A stretch of 64,000 nucleotides of DNA from Silene latifolia (GCF_048544455.1 NC_133538.1:20600969-20664968); one strand, 5' to 3'; counted from the first letter of the stretch, positions 35,501-50,939 are shown. Made by a program: numbers and translations. The notes: a model not told the origin generated them from the sequence alone.

Positions 35501-37149
35501 TTTACCAAGATATGACAATATAGTTTTATATTTATATATATCCGACCACTATACAAATATGGTGAACACACCAGAGATATTACAACATGCCAAACATATA
35601 TAAAATATGCAACAACTGGACTCGTATAAAATATTTCACCCTCGATTAAGGATCAGATTAAGCTATTCAATTTCACTCATACTATCATGCCAACAATGTT
35701 ATAAACTAAACTTTAATTTTTTTATCACTTGTTAAGATACCTAACCAATGAATATGTGTGCTACTATCATCATATAAGGACACTATAATTTCACATTAAT
35801 AAGGCTCATGAAATAATCGAACAACTGTATGAAAACTCAACATAGAATTCACATTTTAAAAGTTATGATTCACGTTGTAACTTCCAAAAATCACGAATAA
35901 ATAACCGTTCAACGAAAACTTGAGTTATATTACTTTTTATAACATACAGAGAGTTAGTAATTCGTGAGAAAAAGAATGAGGTCCAAAGCTCAAGAATTCA
36001 ATTTTTAAAGGATTTTACAACTCAGTTGGTCCAAATAAGTATGTGACAGCAATTGGTCCGAAACTTGGGTCAGTTTGCAAAACTTACCATTTAATATAGA
36101 GATATCAAGAATTTTCGTGGCTTATAAATTTGAAAACATATGCGAATATTCTGATCGATGGAGTTGGAATTATGCAAAAATTATTAATACAATTTAAATG
36201 AGGATTTTTACAAAATCGTTGGTCAAAACATCACTGCACAGGAACTTCCTGACCACAGCCCACTAAAATATTTATTAATCCTAATCCGTATATCCTATAA
36301 GCATGAAACCAACGCCAAATGAACACTAACTCACGAGGCTATCTCTCATAAAATTTTCATCCATAGGCAATAAACAGAAAAGAAATGGCAGTAAGGTCAA
36401 TTAAAGAGTAAAATCAAACAAAACGAGTTTCAGCACTAGGTCATTCTTTACTATGTTACAAGCTCTTATGAGCATACTATGTATACTAACCCATCCCAAC
36501 TTAAATCTCACACTTTGTACTTACGTAAACATCTATCCCATAGAATCCCTTCGCATCTCGATCTACTCCTTACATCTAAATCACGATTGCTATGACTAGA
36601 AACATGCAATTCAATAGTGTTTCTAATTACTATCACAATACTATACTAGCATGGCTTCGGGATCACATAACCGCATATCATTAGACATAATAGTACTATC
36701 GACACATCATTCAACATCCATCCAGATAAATATCATCAATTCGCAATTATTTCTACGCTCACGATTACCACAATCCAACACTTCATTGATTATCAACCTG
36801 AACACGAAAATTTATTTCTCATCTCCACAACATCATATGATCACGTCATCATTCATACAAAATACTTACCGTAACGTTGTCCTGCAGAATGGTTAGAATA
36901 TATGGGTCTCAAGGTTTACATCAACTCGATTATATCCAAGGTTTTCCTTCTAACTACCCCATTCACTCAATTTATCTCGGGTTACCTGGTTCAAAACTGA
37001 GAGGGCAAAGAGCACGCATTAAGGGCGCCTTCTTAACCGCACCGTGAGCCCCTAACGCTTTATTCCCGTGGGTTCATTTTATTTAGACACATCCTACGTT
37101 CATTGGGTTCATTGGTTTAGGCCTCGAGGATCGTCGCTCGATACCACTT
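32543..37149 (-). other. LARD internal domain, non-coding
   Basis: About 4.6 kb of AT-rich sequence without coding potential. Its left end has three spaced polypurine-like blocks (about 32545, 32686 and 32821 on the plus strand). Two of them carry the hairpin TTCGTCC(C)CGAAG. The third carries TTACGTCCCCGTAACC, which in the Tekay element overlaps the end of the chromodomain frame. That is a remnant of a coding ancestor. Confidence 0.8.
37133..37146 (-). promoter_or_regulatory. LARD primer-binding-site-like sequence
   Basis: The minus strand reads TGGTATCGAGCGAC three bases from the 5' LTR. It keeps TGGTATC of the initiator-Met site, and the flanking GACGATCCT is shared with the Tekay element. 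Confidence 0.65.
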
Positions 37150-39096
37150 TGTAACACCCCGATTTATAAAGGAGCCTCTAGCAAGACATTCCCTAATAAA
37201 TCGGACTGTTACCATCTCGGTTTCCCGAGGTAGTGAATAACAAATTAAACTCCAAGGCAAATTACATAATTTCTTTAACTTAACTTTTTACAAAACCTCA
37301 TTTACATCAAATTACAAAGAACTAACATCAATAAAAGTGAAAGTCTTCTAAATGATGATCTAGCTACTAAGTCTTCTAATCCAGTGTCTCACGCCCATCA
37401 AGCTCCCATCCTATCTCATAAACCTCACAAGTCTCGCTCCCAATATTTGGATCGTCACATGTGTTCACGAATACACAGGGTCAACCACGAGGTTGAGTAG
37501 GGAATACAATGAAACAACAAATTATGATATGCATGCTCCTCCGTCACCTCCACCTCCATCTCAACTCATATCTCATAACCCGAACGCCTTGACCATACCG
37601 ATCCCGAGACTATATATCGACCGTAGCCGATCCGCCAACCGCACTGAGGACACCAGGGCAAGTCCTGCAGAACCTGCCTGGGCCTTATCACAACATCATC
37701 ATCACCACACCACGTCACCACAACATCCTCCATCTCCAATGCATATGAATGCTCAAGAAATTAATGCAACACAATATGTATATCATTGAACTGGTAAATC
37801 ATAGAATCATGCTTTGCCATTACAATGTTGTGATAATATACTCAATACGATCAATTCAGTCAAGCACATTCCAGGATATGAATCATAACATGAATCAACA
37901 ACCACGAATCACGTCAACGTTCACAGTTTGGTCATATGTAACACAAACAAGTCAACACAATTCAACAACAACGATAATAAGTCAAGTGTATTTCCCTACC
38001 TTTTCGCAATCCAAGCACACAAGCAATCAATTATGATCCTTCACATATCCATCACCTACATAACTTAATTATGTATAATTACCACCTACTCAATCAAATA
38101 ATCATGCACATAACCTAGACTCATCATAACTTAATAGGAATATCAACTTAAAGAACAAACACGATTTTTCCCGATTTTCCAAAGACATGACACACTTTAA
38201 TAAAATACATAACTAATTCCAGAAAAATCAAATTGATACAAGGCCAATTGGATTGGAACCCCATGAGTCTTAGCTACAAATTATATCTAACGTGTTTTTC
38301 TCAAATTCCAAACTTATCAAGAGTTTTCAGACTGATTTCAAAAACTGACAAACCGCATAAAAAGTATTGATTCATAAAACGCGTTTAAAACATTATTTTG
38401 CAGTAATTCCAAATCCTATTATCATCTAGACTATACAAAGATGATGTATGAAGAAGCCTCATAACTAAATCGACATAAAAATTAGGGTTTCAAATCATTT
38501 TCCACAACCAAATCGATTCGGACTTTTCAAATGACATGTTCATAAATAAATCACCTAGGACAAACCATAAAGAATTTGACTACGAGATTTTATATGCATA
38601 AACTAGACATCAAATAAACAGGACTCTCTTTTCAAACTTTTTGAAGACGAATACTTTAAAACAGTATAAACAATGGAATGAAATCGACTTACAAACAGGG
38701 AAATCGAATTAGGTTGGAATCGATGAGAAATCTTCAATCAAATGAAAGGCTCGACAATCCTTCTTCCTCTCTCTTTCTCTAGGTTTAGAAATGGTTTTAT
38801 GAATGATAAAATGAAAAGAGGGGAGAGGGAGAGCGGCTCTTAGATTAGGTTTAGGATAAATGGTGGTTACATGTTCCGGGTAGGGCAAATGGGTTAAACG
38901 GGTATGGTCGTTGGGTAAATGTAGATGGGTAATTCTTGACCCAAAAGACAAAATGTGATGTAGCCCGACTCAACATATACGATATAAACCCGACTTAATA
39001 ACATTCACGATATTACGATGCAACCAATATAAAATGTATAATACTAATATATAATAATATCCGTTTAATCGATTATATAAAATACGGGGTATTACA
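37150..39096 (-). repeat. LARD 5' LTR (right copy)
   Basis: 1947 bp, the partner of the left LTR. The hairpin lies at 37216-37229. It ends GGGGTATTACA before the ATGAT duplication. Confidence 0.92.
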
Positions 39097-39101
39097 ATGA
39101 T

Positions 39102-39276
39102 GGATGGGAACGGATGTGGAAAACAAATGTGTGATCATGTGGTGGATTTGGCGGGGTACATGCGTGGCATGGTCTGAACGGACATGGAAGTGTTGTTCAT
39201 GGTTGAGTCACATTACAAGAAATTTTGGCAATGTTTGATTGTTTCATGGAATCCTCATATTTTGTGATTTGATGTG
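39102..39276. other. Short unclassified spacer
   Basis: Continuation of the old host sequence of the LARD, 175 bp, with nothing recognised. Confidence 0.5.

Positions 39277-42095
<2,819 letters not shown>

Positions 42096-42173
<78 letters not shown>
42096..42173. repeat. TA microsatellite
   Basis: About 78 bp of uninterrupted TA repeat between the two TIR elements. Confidence 0.95.
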
Positions 42174-42176
<3 letters not shown>

Positions 42177-42300
42177 ATAAGATCAAGTAAGTCCATGTCT
42201 TACATTTGAGTCCATGAGTTCAATTGTCTACCCTTAGATCATGTTATTGAATGGCTTAGATTAAAAGAAAAAAGCAACTAATAATAATATTCTAATGGCT

Positions 42301-43013
42301 AAAATAATTACCTCTCTCCTCCTACCACTCATAGGGTATTAGCATGCATGCAGGTTGTCAATCAAAACATCACACACACACACGTCCTACAAACTTCCTC
42401 CCATTTATCATCTCTCTATTATTCAAAACTAATTTTCCCCCAAAATATTTCCCCCAAATTAAACCCCATTAATTTTCCCCCAAACTGCTCTCTAAATCCC
42501 CCAATTTTATCGCTTTTTTTGTTACCTTATTATCGTTTTTTTCTCCATTTTCTTTTCTCACTTGCAAGCTGCCATTTTCGTCCATTCATATTACTTCAGA
42601 AGGTATTTTTTTGGGGGGTTTTAGAGTTTTATGATTTGTTTTTGGGTTTTAAGAGTTTTATGATTTTTCTATTCATTTATTTAGACGTTTTTTTTAATTT
42701 ATTGGACATTGTTATGTAATTGGACTGTATTTGATCACTGTACTTTGTCACCATTGTTGATGTACTGTTCTATTTGATCACTGTATTTGGTTTCTTCATT
42801 TTGATTAGCCAGTTATTTTTAGCACATTTAGGACATGTAGGACATTTATTTTTGATCACTGTATTTTGTCAACTAACGTTTTTAGCATATATGTTCATAT
42901 TCATTAAGATTAGTCAGATTTTTTTGAAAAATCCTACTTTTGTTGCTTACAATTACTCTTTCTTTGTTAAAATTACAGTTTATCCATTTTTTTTGGAGAA
43001 ATCCCACTTTTGA
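42301..43013. other. MULE left subterminal region without genes
   Basis: AT-rich, with short ORFs only. A 123-codon frame at 42348-42719 has no recognised motif and is not supported as a gene. Confidence 0.5.
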
Positions 43014-44095
43014 TTACCCTTTGTTAGAATTACACTTTTGTTGCTAAAATAACACTTTATGCTGATACAATGACACTTTTTTTTGCTGAAATTACACTGT
43101 TGTCTGTTAAAATAACACATTATTTTGTTAGAATTACACTTTTGTAAGCTAAAATAACACTTTATGCTGCTACAAATCCTACTTTTGATTACCCTTTTGT
43201 TAGAATCACACTTTTGTTGCTAAAATAACACTTTATGCTGCTACAATTACACTTTTTTTTTGCTAAAATTACACTGTTGCCTGTTAAAATAATACTTTAT
43301 CTTGTTAGAATTACACTTTCGTCAGCTAAAATCACACTTTTTTTTGTTAAAATGTCATCATGCTTTTTAAAAATAACACTTTATTTTGTTAGAATTACAC
43401 TTTTGTAAGCTAAAATAATACTTTATCTTTGCTACAAATCCCACTTTTGATTACCCTTTTGTTAGAATCACACTTTTGTTGCTAAAATAACACTTTATGC
43501 TGCTACAATTACACTTTTTTTGCTAAAATTACACTGTTGCCTGTTAAAATAACACTTTATCTTGTTAGAATTACACTTTTGTCAGCTAAAATCACACTTT
43601 TTTCTGTTAAAATGTCATTGTTGCCTGTTAAAATAACACTTTATTTTGTTAGAATTACACTTTTGTAAGCTAAAATAACACTTTATGCTGCTACAAATCC
43701 CACTTTTGATTACCCTTTTGTTAGAATCACACTTTTATTGCTAAAATAACACTTTATGCTGCTACAATTACACTTTTTTTGCTAAAATTACCATGTTACC
43801 TGTTAAAATAACACTTTATCTTGTTAGAATTACACTTTTGTCAGCTAAAATCATACTTTTTTCTGTTAAAATGTCACTGTTGCCTGTTAAAATAACACTT
43901 TATTTTGTTAGAATTACACTTTCGTCTGCTACAATTACACTTTTGTTTGTTAAAATTACACTTTTTTCTGTTAAAATAACACTTTATTTTTTTAGAATTA
44001 CACTTGTGGCTGCTATAATTACACTTTTATATTGTTAGAATTACACTTGTGGCTGCTATAATTACACTTTATGCTGCTACAATTTAAACATTTTT
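43014..44095. repeat. TTACACT-core tandem array with a higher-order period of about 260 bp
   Basis: Built of 18-25-bp units such as GTTAGAATTACACTTTTGT and GCTAAAATAACACTTTATG. A larger unit containing TACAAATCC(T/C)ACTTTTGATT recurs at 43171, 43433 and 43692, that is every 259-262 bp. Confidence 0.88.
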
Positions 44096-44147
44096 TTGTA
44101 GTAATTTTTTTTTGTATGCAACAATTAATTTTGAGTAATGTTAACAT

Positions 44148-45256
44148 ATGTCAGATGGAAATGAGGGTAAATTAGGCAAGTCCAAAAAAGCAAAGGTGCC
44201 TGTCAAGTTGAATAAGGAGCTTGTTGTTGCCAAACAGCCAAACCAGCGAAACCAGCCACGAACAAAATTGCAAAGGTGGTTGTCAAGTGCCTAAAGCAAC
44301 TTGTTGAGCTCGTTGAAAAGCTTAATGATGCACAAATGAGATGCGGTATGGAGGATCGGTTTCGGTGGTATTCTTGAGCTTAAGCTCAAAACATATCCGA
44401 TGGGTCATGTTAAAGATTTTAAAGCATTCAAGGACGAATCGTATATTTTCCGGGCAGCTAAGGATAAGGAGTTCATGGTCACCAAGCATGACGTGTATGA
44501 CTGTTTTATGTTACCACTTGGTCCTAAAACTGTTGATCTAGTACCTACGGGCCGCCAGAAGGATTATCAAGCATCGGAGAACAAGCAATTGAAAGATAAA
44601 TGGCGAAAATCATACAACATAAAAGGGGTTAACGAAGGCATTAATTTAGGAATTGTCTTCCAAGATATTTAAAAAAAAATACAAAAAAGGAGGTCCTCAA
44701 TTCTGAAGGCTATTTGTTCTGCTCGCCATGTCATCATTCCTAACTCCAACGTCATACAGTGGGGTTGACTTCAAGCTTTTGAGAGCTGTTGAAGATGTGG
44801 ACTCGATTACGCAGTACGATTGGCGTACTTATGTGCTGGAACATTTGGTGAAGGTTGCGGCAGCTACTGGTGAAAATAAACAGACGCTGTTGGGGTGTAT
44901 CCCCTTCTTAATGATCACGTACTTTCAACGTTTCGATTTCCGTGGAAAGAGTTGTCGCCATGCACCGCCTCTCATTAAGCACGGGACCAGCAGACGCTTT
45001 CGACAGACTACATGGTGAGCTTGACAAGAACCGTTTGGGTCGGCTAACTTGGTCCTTGGTCAAGTACCCTGCCTTCAAAAAGAACTGTTAAGCATTGGTG
45101 GGTGCCTACTTGACGATCAAGTGTTGGCCATTGGAAATGTGGTTAGTGATGCGGCATTACAAGTGACTTCAACTTCAGACAGGAAGAAGTTCATCGAGAT
45201 TGAACTCCCTTCTGGTGTTGATGATGACGAGGAGTTGGAAGCTCGGGCTGTAGATG
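44148..45256 (+). pseudogene. MULE-carried Ulp1-type gene, N-terminal region
   Basis: The start is proposed at 44148 (MSDGNEGKLGKSKKAKV), after the repeat array. A block GGILELKLKTYPMGHVKDF, then FMVTKHDVYDCFMLPLGP, resembles the N-terminal domain commonly found before Ulp1 domains in plant transposons. It is frame-shifted near 44240 and 44350 and again near 44680-44760. The segment 45049-45256 (LPSGVDDDEELEARAVD) ends at a GTAAGT donor. Not translatable as one frame here. Confidence 0.6.
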
Positions 45257-45560
45257 TAAGTGTTATTTGTTCATTTGTCAAGGCTAATTTTAATGTTTTA
45301 AAAATTAGACTTTTGTTTGTTACAATTACACTTTTGTGCGTTAAAATTATACTTTTTAAAGTTAAAATTATACTTTTGTAGCTTACAATTACACTTTTGT
45401 CTGCTTGAATTACACTATTTTTAGTTAAAAGTAGACTTTTTTGTGATAAAATAACACTTTATTTTGTTTGAATTATAATTTTGTCTACTAAACTTTATTT
45501 TTTTCTCTGCCACAGTTTCACTTACTTTCTGATGATGAAATAACACTATTTTTATTACAG
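45257..45560 (+). other. Intron filled with a TTACACT-core array
   Basis: Bounded by GTAAGT and TTACAG. Most of it is repeats of AATTACACTTTTGT type, the same as the subterminal array. Confidence 0.6.
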
Positions 45561-47200
45561 ATGCGGCAGTGGAGGATGATGCCGTGAAGTCTTCGGGAGG
45601 GACTATCGATCCCAGAGAGGTAACAGCTGACGTAGTACCAGAGGCAGAGAACGCCGACATTCCTATCCCGGTACCGTACGTCCCTCACAGTGATCTGAGC
45701 TACCATCCTTTTTTACTTCACTCGAGTGAGCCCTTACCGTGCATGGATCACATCATTGAGAACCTTGGGTGTTCTATTGATTGTGGGGCACCTAATCCTG
45801 AATTGTGTTTTGCGACGAGAAACCTAGCATTCAGTCAGGAGCTCCTGGTGCTAATGTTTAGTGAGAGAAAATACTTGATTGACTATGCGTTCAATCAGTC
45901 AGACGCGTTTTCCGAGTTGTAAGTGTATTAAATTTTTACAAGAGGCCCTAAACTTTCCTAATTATATATGTATATATTGTTGACTAAGTAAATTTTGGGT
46001 TGTTGTGAACGATTGGTCCAATTCAGCGAGTTTTATTTCATTACCCAGGAAGATATTGCAACTTTGAACCCTCGGGAGCAAATCATGACAAGTGTTATTG
46101 ATGGTTGGTGCTTGCTACTCAACCACATCATGAAACCTTCGGACATATCCCGTTGTTTCTTTGGCCTAAGTCACACTGTAAGTTCAAATGTTACCTTTGT
46201 GTCTTAAAATTACACATTTGTCCATTAGAATTATACTTTTTAAAGTTAAAATTCTTCTTTCATATGTTAAAATTGCTCATTTGTGCGTTAAAATGATACT
46301 TTTGGCCGTTAGAATCACACTTTTTATTGTTGACATTATACTTTTAACATTACTCTTCTGTGTTAACAGTACACTTTTTTTGGTTAAAGTTTCACTTTAT
46401 TTTTATAAAATAGCTATTTTAATTATCTGATCACGCATTTAACACTTTTCAAATAAAAGGACCCCGCAAGGTCTATTTGGAATGCTCAAAAGCTTGGGAA
46501 AGTATTGAACAAAGACGAAGACATTTTTGGTGGGTGGGATGCCTGGGCTGAACTCTGCCGTGTACCATTCCAGCTTGACACGGACATGGTAGGTAACAAA
46601 ACATGTAATCTTTTATCATGGTTTTTAAGGTTTCCTTTTCGATATTAGCCACATACGATGCAGATCTTTCTGCTCGTGTTATCTGGTGACGGTGATCACT
46701 ACAGCTGCGTGTGCATCAACTTTCTCACCGAGCAGATTGACTACCTCGACAACCGCAAATACGATGACCCATTAGAAACGCTCCCTTACGGAGGGATAGC
46801 GCATATTTCGGTAAGTGTACGATATCCAAAAGTCAACCAATTTATATGGGTCGTACCACGTTAACTCGCTGACGCTTATTCATGTTCAGGCAAATATAAT
46901 GGGGAAGTATGTGGTGTCTAAAGGGCTATCTAAGGGGGCAAAGGTCAGCGGGTTTAAGATCGTCAACATAGAGTTAAGCTGGCAAGCTCAAGGGTATTCG
47001 AGAAATGACTGTGGTGTTTTCATGATGCTACATATGATGTTCTACCGCGGAAGCCCTTTTCAATGTGACCTCGGGAAAGAGGATGCTATGAGTTTGTACC
47101 GTGCTGAGATTGCTGCAACACTCGTCCTCTGTGACATTAACAGTATCAGAGAGGACATCTTGATGCGGGTTGGTTATTTCAAAGCAACTGCTGGACATCC
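45561..47200 (+). pseudogene. Ulp1-type (C48) cysteine peptidase module 1
   Basis: Exon-like pieces lie at about 45561-45918, 46020-46180, 46460-46590, 46655-46810 and 46890-47200. The pre-domain has LGCSIDCG and LCFATRNLAFSQELLVLMFS. The catalytic domain shows the His in DHYSCVCIN, the Asp in IDYLDNRKY and the Cys in SRNDCGVFMM, the His-Asp-Cys triad of SUMO-type proteases. Known Ulp1 enzymes remove SUMO-like tags; whether MULE-borne copies do so is unclear. The intron at about 46180-46460 again contains the TTACACT array. Triad intact, but exon continuity is uncertain. Confidence 0.8.
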
Positions 47201-48741
47201 GTTGACAAGAAAGTTGAATGCTGTTAAGAGGAAAACAGATGGTGACATAGGGCCGGAATCCACAAAACGTGCTCGCGTAACTGAATCTGAAGAGCCCGTT
47301 ATGGAGGCGACACCTGTTGCCATGCGCATTCCATCTGGTAAAGCGCTATCATCTGTTAAGAGCCATCCTCGTGGAAAGGCGGACGGGTTGGGCTGCTCTC
47401 TTGACTGTGGTAGAGGTAGTCTCAACACAAACGTGGTGTCCAAGATGCTTCGGAGCAACCAAGCGTTAATCAAGGATATTAAACAGAGGAGGAAGCATGT
47501 TGCCGACTATTGCTTGTTAGATGACCACAATTATGATGAACGGTCTGTTAATCTGTTTTAATTAACGACTTCTTTAATCAAGGATACTCATATTATTTTT
47601 CACATTTATTCTACTTTAATTAACGACTTCATTAATATTACGAAGTGCAGTGAACAGCTGGTCTGGTACACCCATCACGCAACGCTTCGGAGAGCTGACA
47701 TTATGTCCATGTTGCCTGAAAACCTTATGTCGTTGAATGTCATCGAGTGCTGGTCGATTTTGATGAACCATTTGGAGAAGGAGGAATATGGCGACCAAAT
47801 GAGGATGTCATTATTTGGTATACGTCACATGGTAAATCCATTAACCATTTCATCATATTTATGCCCAGTTCTATTACACCTTTGTTACTTAGAACGACAC
47901 TTTTCTAACTTACAGTTATATTATGTGAATGTTTCACTTTAGTTCTTTTAATCAACAAAAGTGTCATTCTAACCGTGTTAAGTGTAATTCTAAGGGACAA
48001 TAGTGTCAATTTAGGTGACAAAGTAACCACATTAATCATGTTCACTATTGCCTTTTAAAGGATATACTGTTGGGATTGCTTGAGACGTTTGAACAACCAG
48101 GCACACAATCGACAAAGAACTATGACAACTGTACGACTCCGGGGCACCTTCATCGTCGACAGTGAGCGAACCTTTAACTTGACAACAGACTTGCTATTTA
48201 TCCCGTTCTGCATTGAAGACCATTTCGCATGCGTATGTATCAATCACAAATCAAATACAGTCGACTTGATGGACGGGCAAAGGCATTCTGATTTGAAAAA
48301 GTCGCAGTTTGGAAGATCAGCGCGTTTAATTATAAGATATTGTCCATCCCTTTCTTCTGAATGCTATCTTTTTTGTTCAATCAGTTTGTTGAGGTAATTA
48401 TGTACATTTGCAGGCTAGCGCAGTGAGTGATTATTTAGAATCACGGGATAAGGAAAAGAAGAACACTAGGGCACGGGAAATTCCTAATTATGCGTTGCGG
48501 CAGATACCTTTCAGCGGGATGTCACCTACTCTCAACCAACCAGAGTCGAGTCTGTTCACCATGATGGCTATGCTCTTATACGAGGGTCTTCCTTTTCAGC
48601 ATGAAGACCTTGATTAGAAGAAATCAAGGCACTATTTGGTGATCCAGCTGATAACTACCATCGTTCTAGCAAACATGAACGTTTTGCGCGAAGGTGTGCT
48701 CGAGAAGGTCAAAGCCTTTGTTAGCACAAAGGACAAACTGT
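47201..48741 (+). pseudogene. Ulp1-like module 2, tandem duplicate with the catalytic Cys replaced
   Basis: After a basic linker (KRKTDGDIGPESTKRARV) the motif series starts again. LGCSLDCG is followed by VSKMLRSNQALIKDI, then DIMSMLPENLMSLNVIECW, matching the order in module 1. The His box DHFACVCIN and the Asp box VDLMDGQRH are kept. The Cys box reads PESSLFTMMAMLL where module 1 has RNDCGVFMMLHM, so the nucleophile is Ser. Exon pieces are about 47384-47561, 47640-47831, 48064-48335 and 48415-48741, with small frameshifts. It could be a pseudo-enzyme domain or decay. Confidence 0.7.
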
Positions 48742-49842
48742 GAAAGGTATTACAACAGAAGCGTAGACTGCCCCGTGCCAATGTGAAAAAATAACATCCT
48801 TAATTTAGTAGTTAAGTTTTTGTGGGAATATTGCCTTGGCTATGTAAACACTTATTTCATACTTTGTATTATCTGTAGATGTTAGCAACCTTCATCTAGA
48901 CAGTTAGTTTTTGTGGAAACAATTTTTTCAACATTCTATAAGACAAGGTGTTTTATGTTAATACATATGACATACCGGCAAAGAATGTATTTAGCTCAAC
49001 AATTGTGAGTAATATGTTAGTTAAATCAGTCAGAAGAAAGTGTGGCTGTAATACACAAAAGTGTAATTCTAACCGTCAGAAGTGTAATTCTAACCGGCCA
49101 TATCAGTGACAGATAGACCTTACATTACACAAAATATAAATGTTATTTTAAAAGGCAAAAGTGTCATTTTAGGTGTTTTATTTATGAAAATATAGTTATG
49201 TTGTTAAAAGATGGTGCAATAATATTTATCAGTAATTGCTTAAATTACAAGGTTGTCAGTTAAAATTATACTTTTAAAGTAAAGAGTATACTTTTGTTTG
49301 TTACAATTACACTTTTGTCCTTTGAAATTATACTTTTTAAAGTTAAAATTATACTTTTGTAGCTTACAATTACACTTTAGTCCATTAGAATTATACTTTT
49401 TGCCCTTAGAATTACACTTGTCAAAGTTAAAATTATACTTTTGAATGAACACTTAACTATGTTATAAGGCTTAACTATAGATGAAGTGTAACTGAAATTG
49501 CATACTCTGTAATTATAAGGAGTTTAAGTGTAATTCTGATCATAACAATCCTACCCTAAGCAGATATGAGGCCATTGCAATTTTATACCCTAGATATGTG
49601 TAATTGTAAGAACATAATTTGTCATAATAGTCAAGAGTGAAAAATTCAACGTTCTGGTTTAGCACATTATAACTGTTTCGTCCAATAAAAAATACTTCAA
49701 CAAAATACATTGTAATACCAAAGGCAACCAGCTGCCTTCCTGACAATTTGATGTCTAAACACAATACGAAACATCATGTTGTACCTCGTATTTTGTGTAG
49801 ACATGCCCAAAAAAATGTACTACTTATTAGGTATTATATTGA
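48742..49842. other. Spacer between convergent MULE genes with TTACACT/AGTGTAA blocks
   Basis: No gene. AGTGTAATTCTAAC-type units lie at 49055-49175 and TTACACTTTTGT-type units at 49250-49450, so the motif switches orientation near 49200. Confidence 0.7.
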
Positions 49843-50591
49843 TTATTCTAAGATGCCTTCTTCTTCGTCTTTTTCTTCTTCTTCTTCTTCTTCTTCTTCT
49901 TCTTCTTCTTCTTCTTCTTCTTCTTCTTCTTCTTCTTCTTCTTCTTCTTCTTCTTCTTCTTCTTCTTCTTCTTCTTCTTCTTCTTCTTCTTCCGACGAGG
50001 GTGCTGACGATTGCGACAATGGTGGGTGCTCTGCGAATGGGTTGGGGCAGTTCCTTTTATCATGGTTAGCTAATCGCTTGCAATTTTTACACATACGTTT
50101 TGACTTCCTTGCCAAAGCAACTGCTTTTTCCTTCATCGACAACATTCTCTTTCCGCTCCCCTTGTTCTTAGATTTCTTGGGCGGCAAAATGGTTATCTCC
50201 TGACTAGGAGAACATCCAAAAATTTTCTCCAACTGTGTTGTTTATTCAATGGTGATCCTAATGGTGAAAGTTTCTCCTTAAACTGTCTAATTAGACTAGA
50301 AAAGTTGTCGACATCATTCTTCATTTTGCCCGTGAGCATACCAATTGTCTGATGAATCTCCGACCATATTACTGACATCGCAATCTGTTTTCCATTTATT
50401 ATATCAACGACCTCAGTTGCTTCACCATTACAATCGAACATTTCAGACAACCTTGCATCTTTACACCATCTTTTAACAACACATTGTTCTGGAATAATCT
50501 TCACTCCGTTTGACGAGTAAATCCATATGACATGCCGGCAAAGAATGCCTTTCCTCTCAAGCATTCTATAGCTACAAGTGGCTTTCAATGT
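49843..50591 (-). pseudogene. FAR1/MULE transposase, C-terminal SWIM and zinc-knuckle part with polyGlu tail
   Basis: The exon begins after the array intron with ATCSYRMLERKGILCRHVIWI, the SWIM zinc-finger region, in which the second Cys of the CxC pair is Tyr. Typical FAR1-family C-terminal motifs follow (LPPKKSKNKGSGKR, then CKNCKRLANHDKRNC, a CX2CX4HX4C knuckle). A run of about 40 Glu encoded by the TTC/GAA microsatellite ends the protein near 49843. A frameshift near 50235 separates the two halves. Confidence 0.8.
49872..49991. repeat. TTC/GAA microsatellite inside the transposase gene
   Basis: About 120 bp of CTT/TTC repeat. On the minus strand it encodes the polyGlu tail. Plus-strand polySer and polyLeu frames over it are shadows. 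Confidence 0.95.
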
Positions 50592-50939
50592 ATCAAGTTC
50601 AACAATATAGAGTAATATGTTAGTTAAATCAGTCAGAAGAAAGTGTGACTGTAATACACAAAAGTGTAATTTTAATCAATAAAAGTGTGATTTTAAGGGA
50701 AAAAAGTATAACTTTAACAACACAGTATAATTTTAACCTATTTTGTAATTTTAACAACCCAAAGTGTAATTTTAATGAACAAAAGTGTAATTTTAATGGC
50801 TTAAAGTATAACTTTAGCAACCCACAGTATTATTTTAACATCCCAAAGTATAATTCTAACAACCCTAAGTGTAATTTTAATCAACAAAAGTATAATTTTA
50901 ACGGGTAAAAGTATAATTTTAACAAACAAATGCTACAGA
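50592..50939 (-). other. Transposase intron filled with AGTGTAA-core repeats
   Basis: More than fifteen units of AAAGTGTAATTTTAA type on the plus strand, lying between the SWIM exon and the MULE-domain exon. Confidence 0.65.

Larger units (their letters stand above)
30594..39096 (-). mobile_element. LARD: large non-coding LTR retrotransposon derivative
   Basis: The element is 8503 bp with 1.95-kb LTRs flanked by perfect duplications ATGAT (30589-30593 and 39097-39101). The 4.6-kb interior encodes no gag, protease, RT or integrase and has no ORF over 100 codons. A primer-binding-like site (TGGTATCGAGCGAC, minus strand) sits next to the right LTR and a polypurine tract (AAGGAGGGTAGG, minus strand) next to the left LTR. 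It is therefore minus-oriented. Terminal sequences, the U5 hairpin and the polypurine region match the Tekay element, its likely helper family. Confidence 0.88.

Noticed and set aside
49748..50203. PolySer and polyLeu ORFs on the plus strand
   Set aside because: They are frames of the TTC microsatellite. The real coding strand is minus, where FAR1-family motifs continue on both sides.
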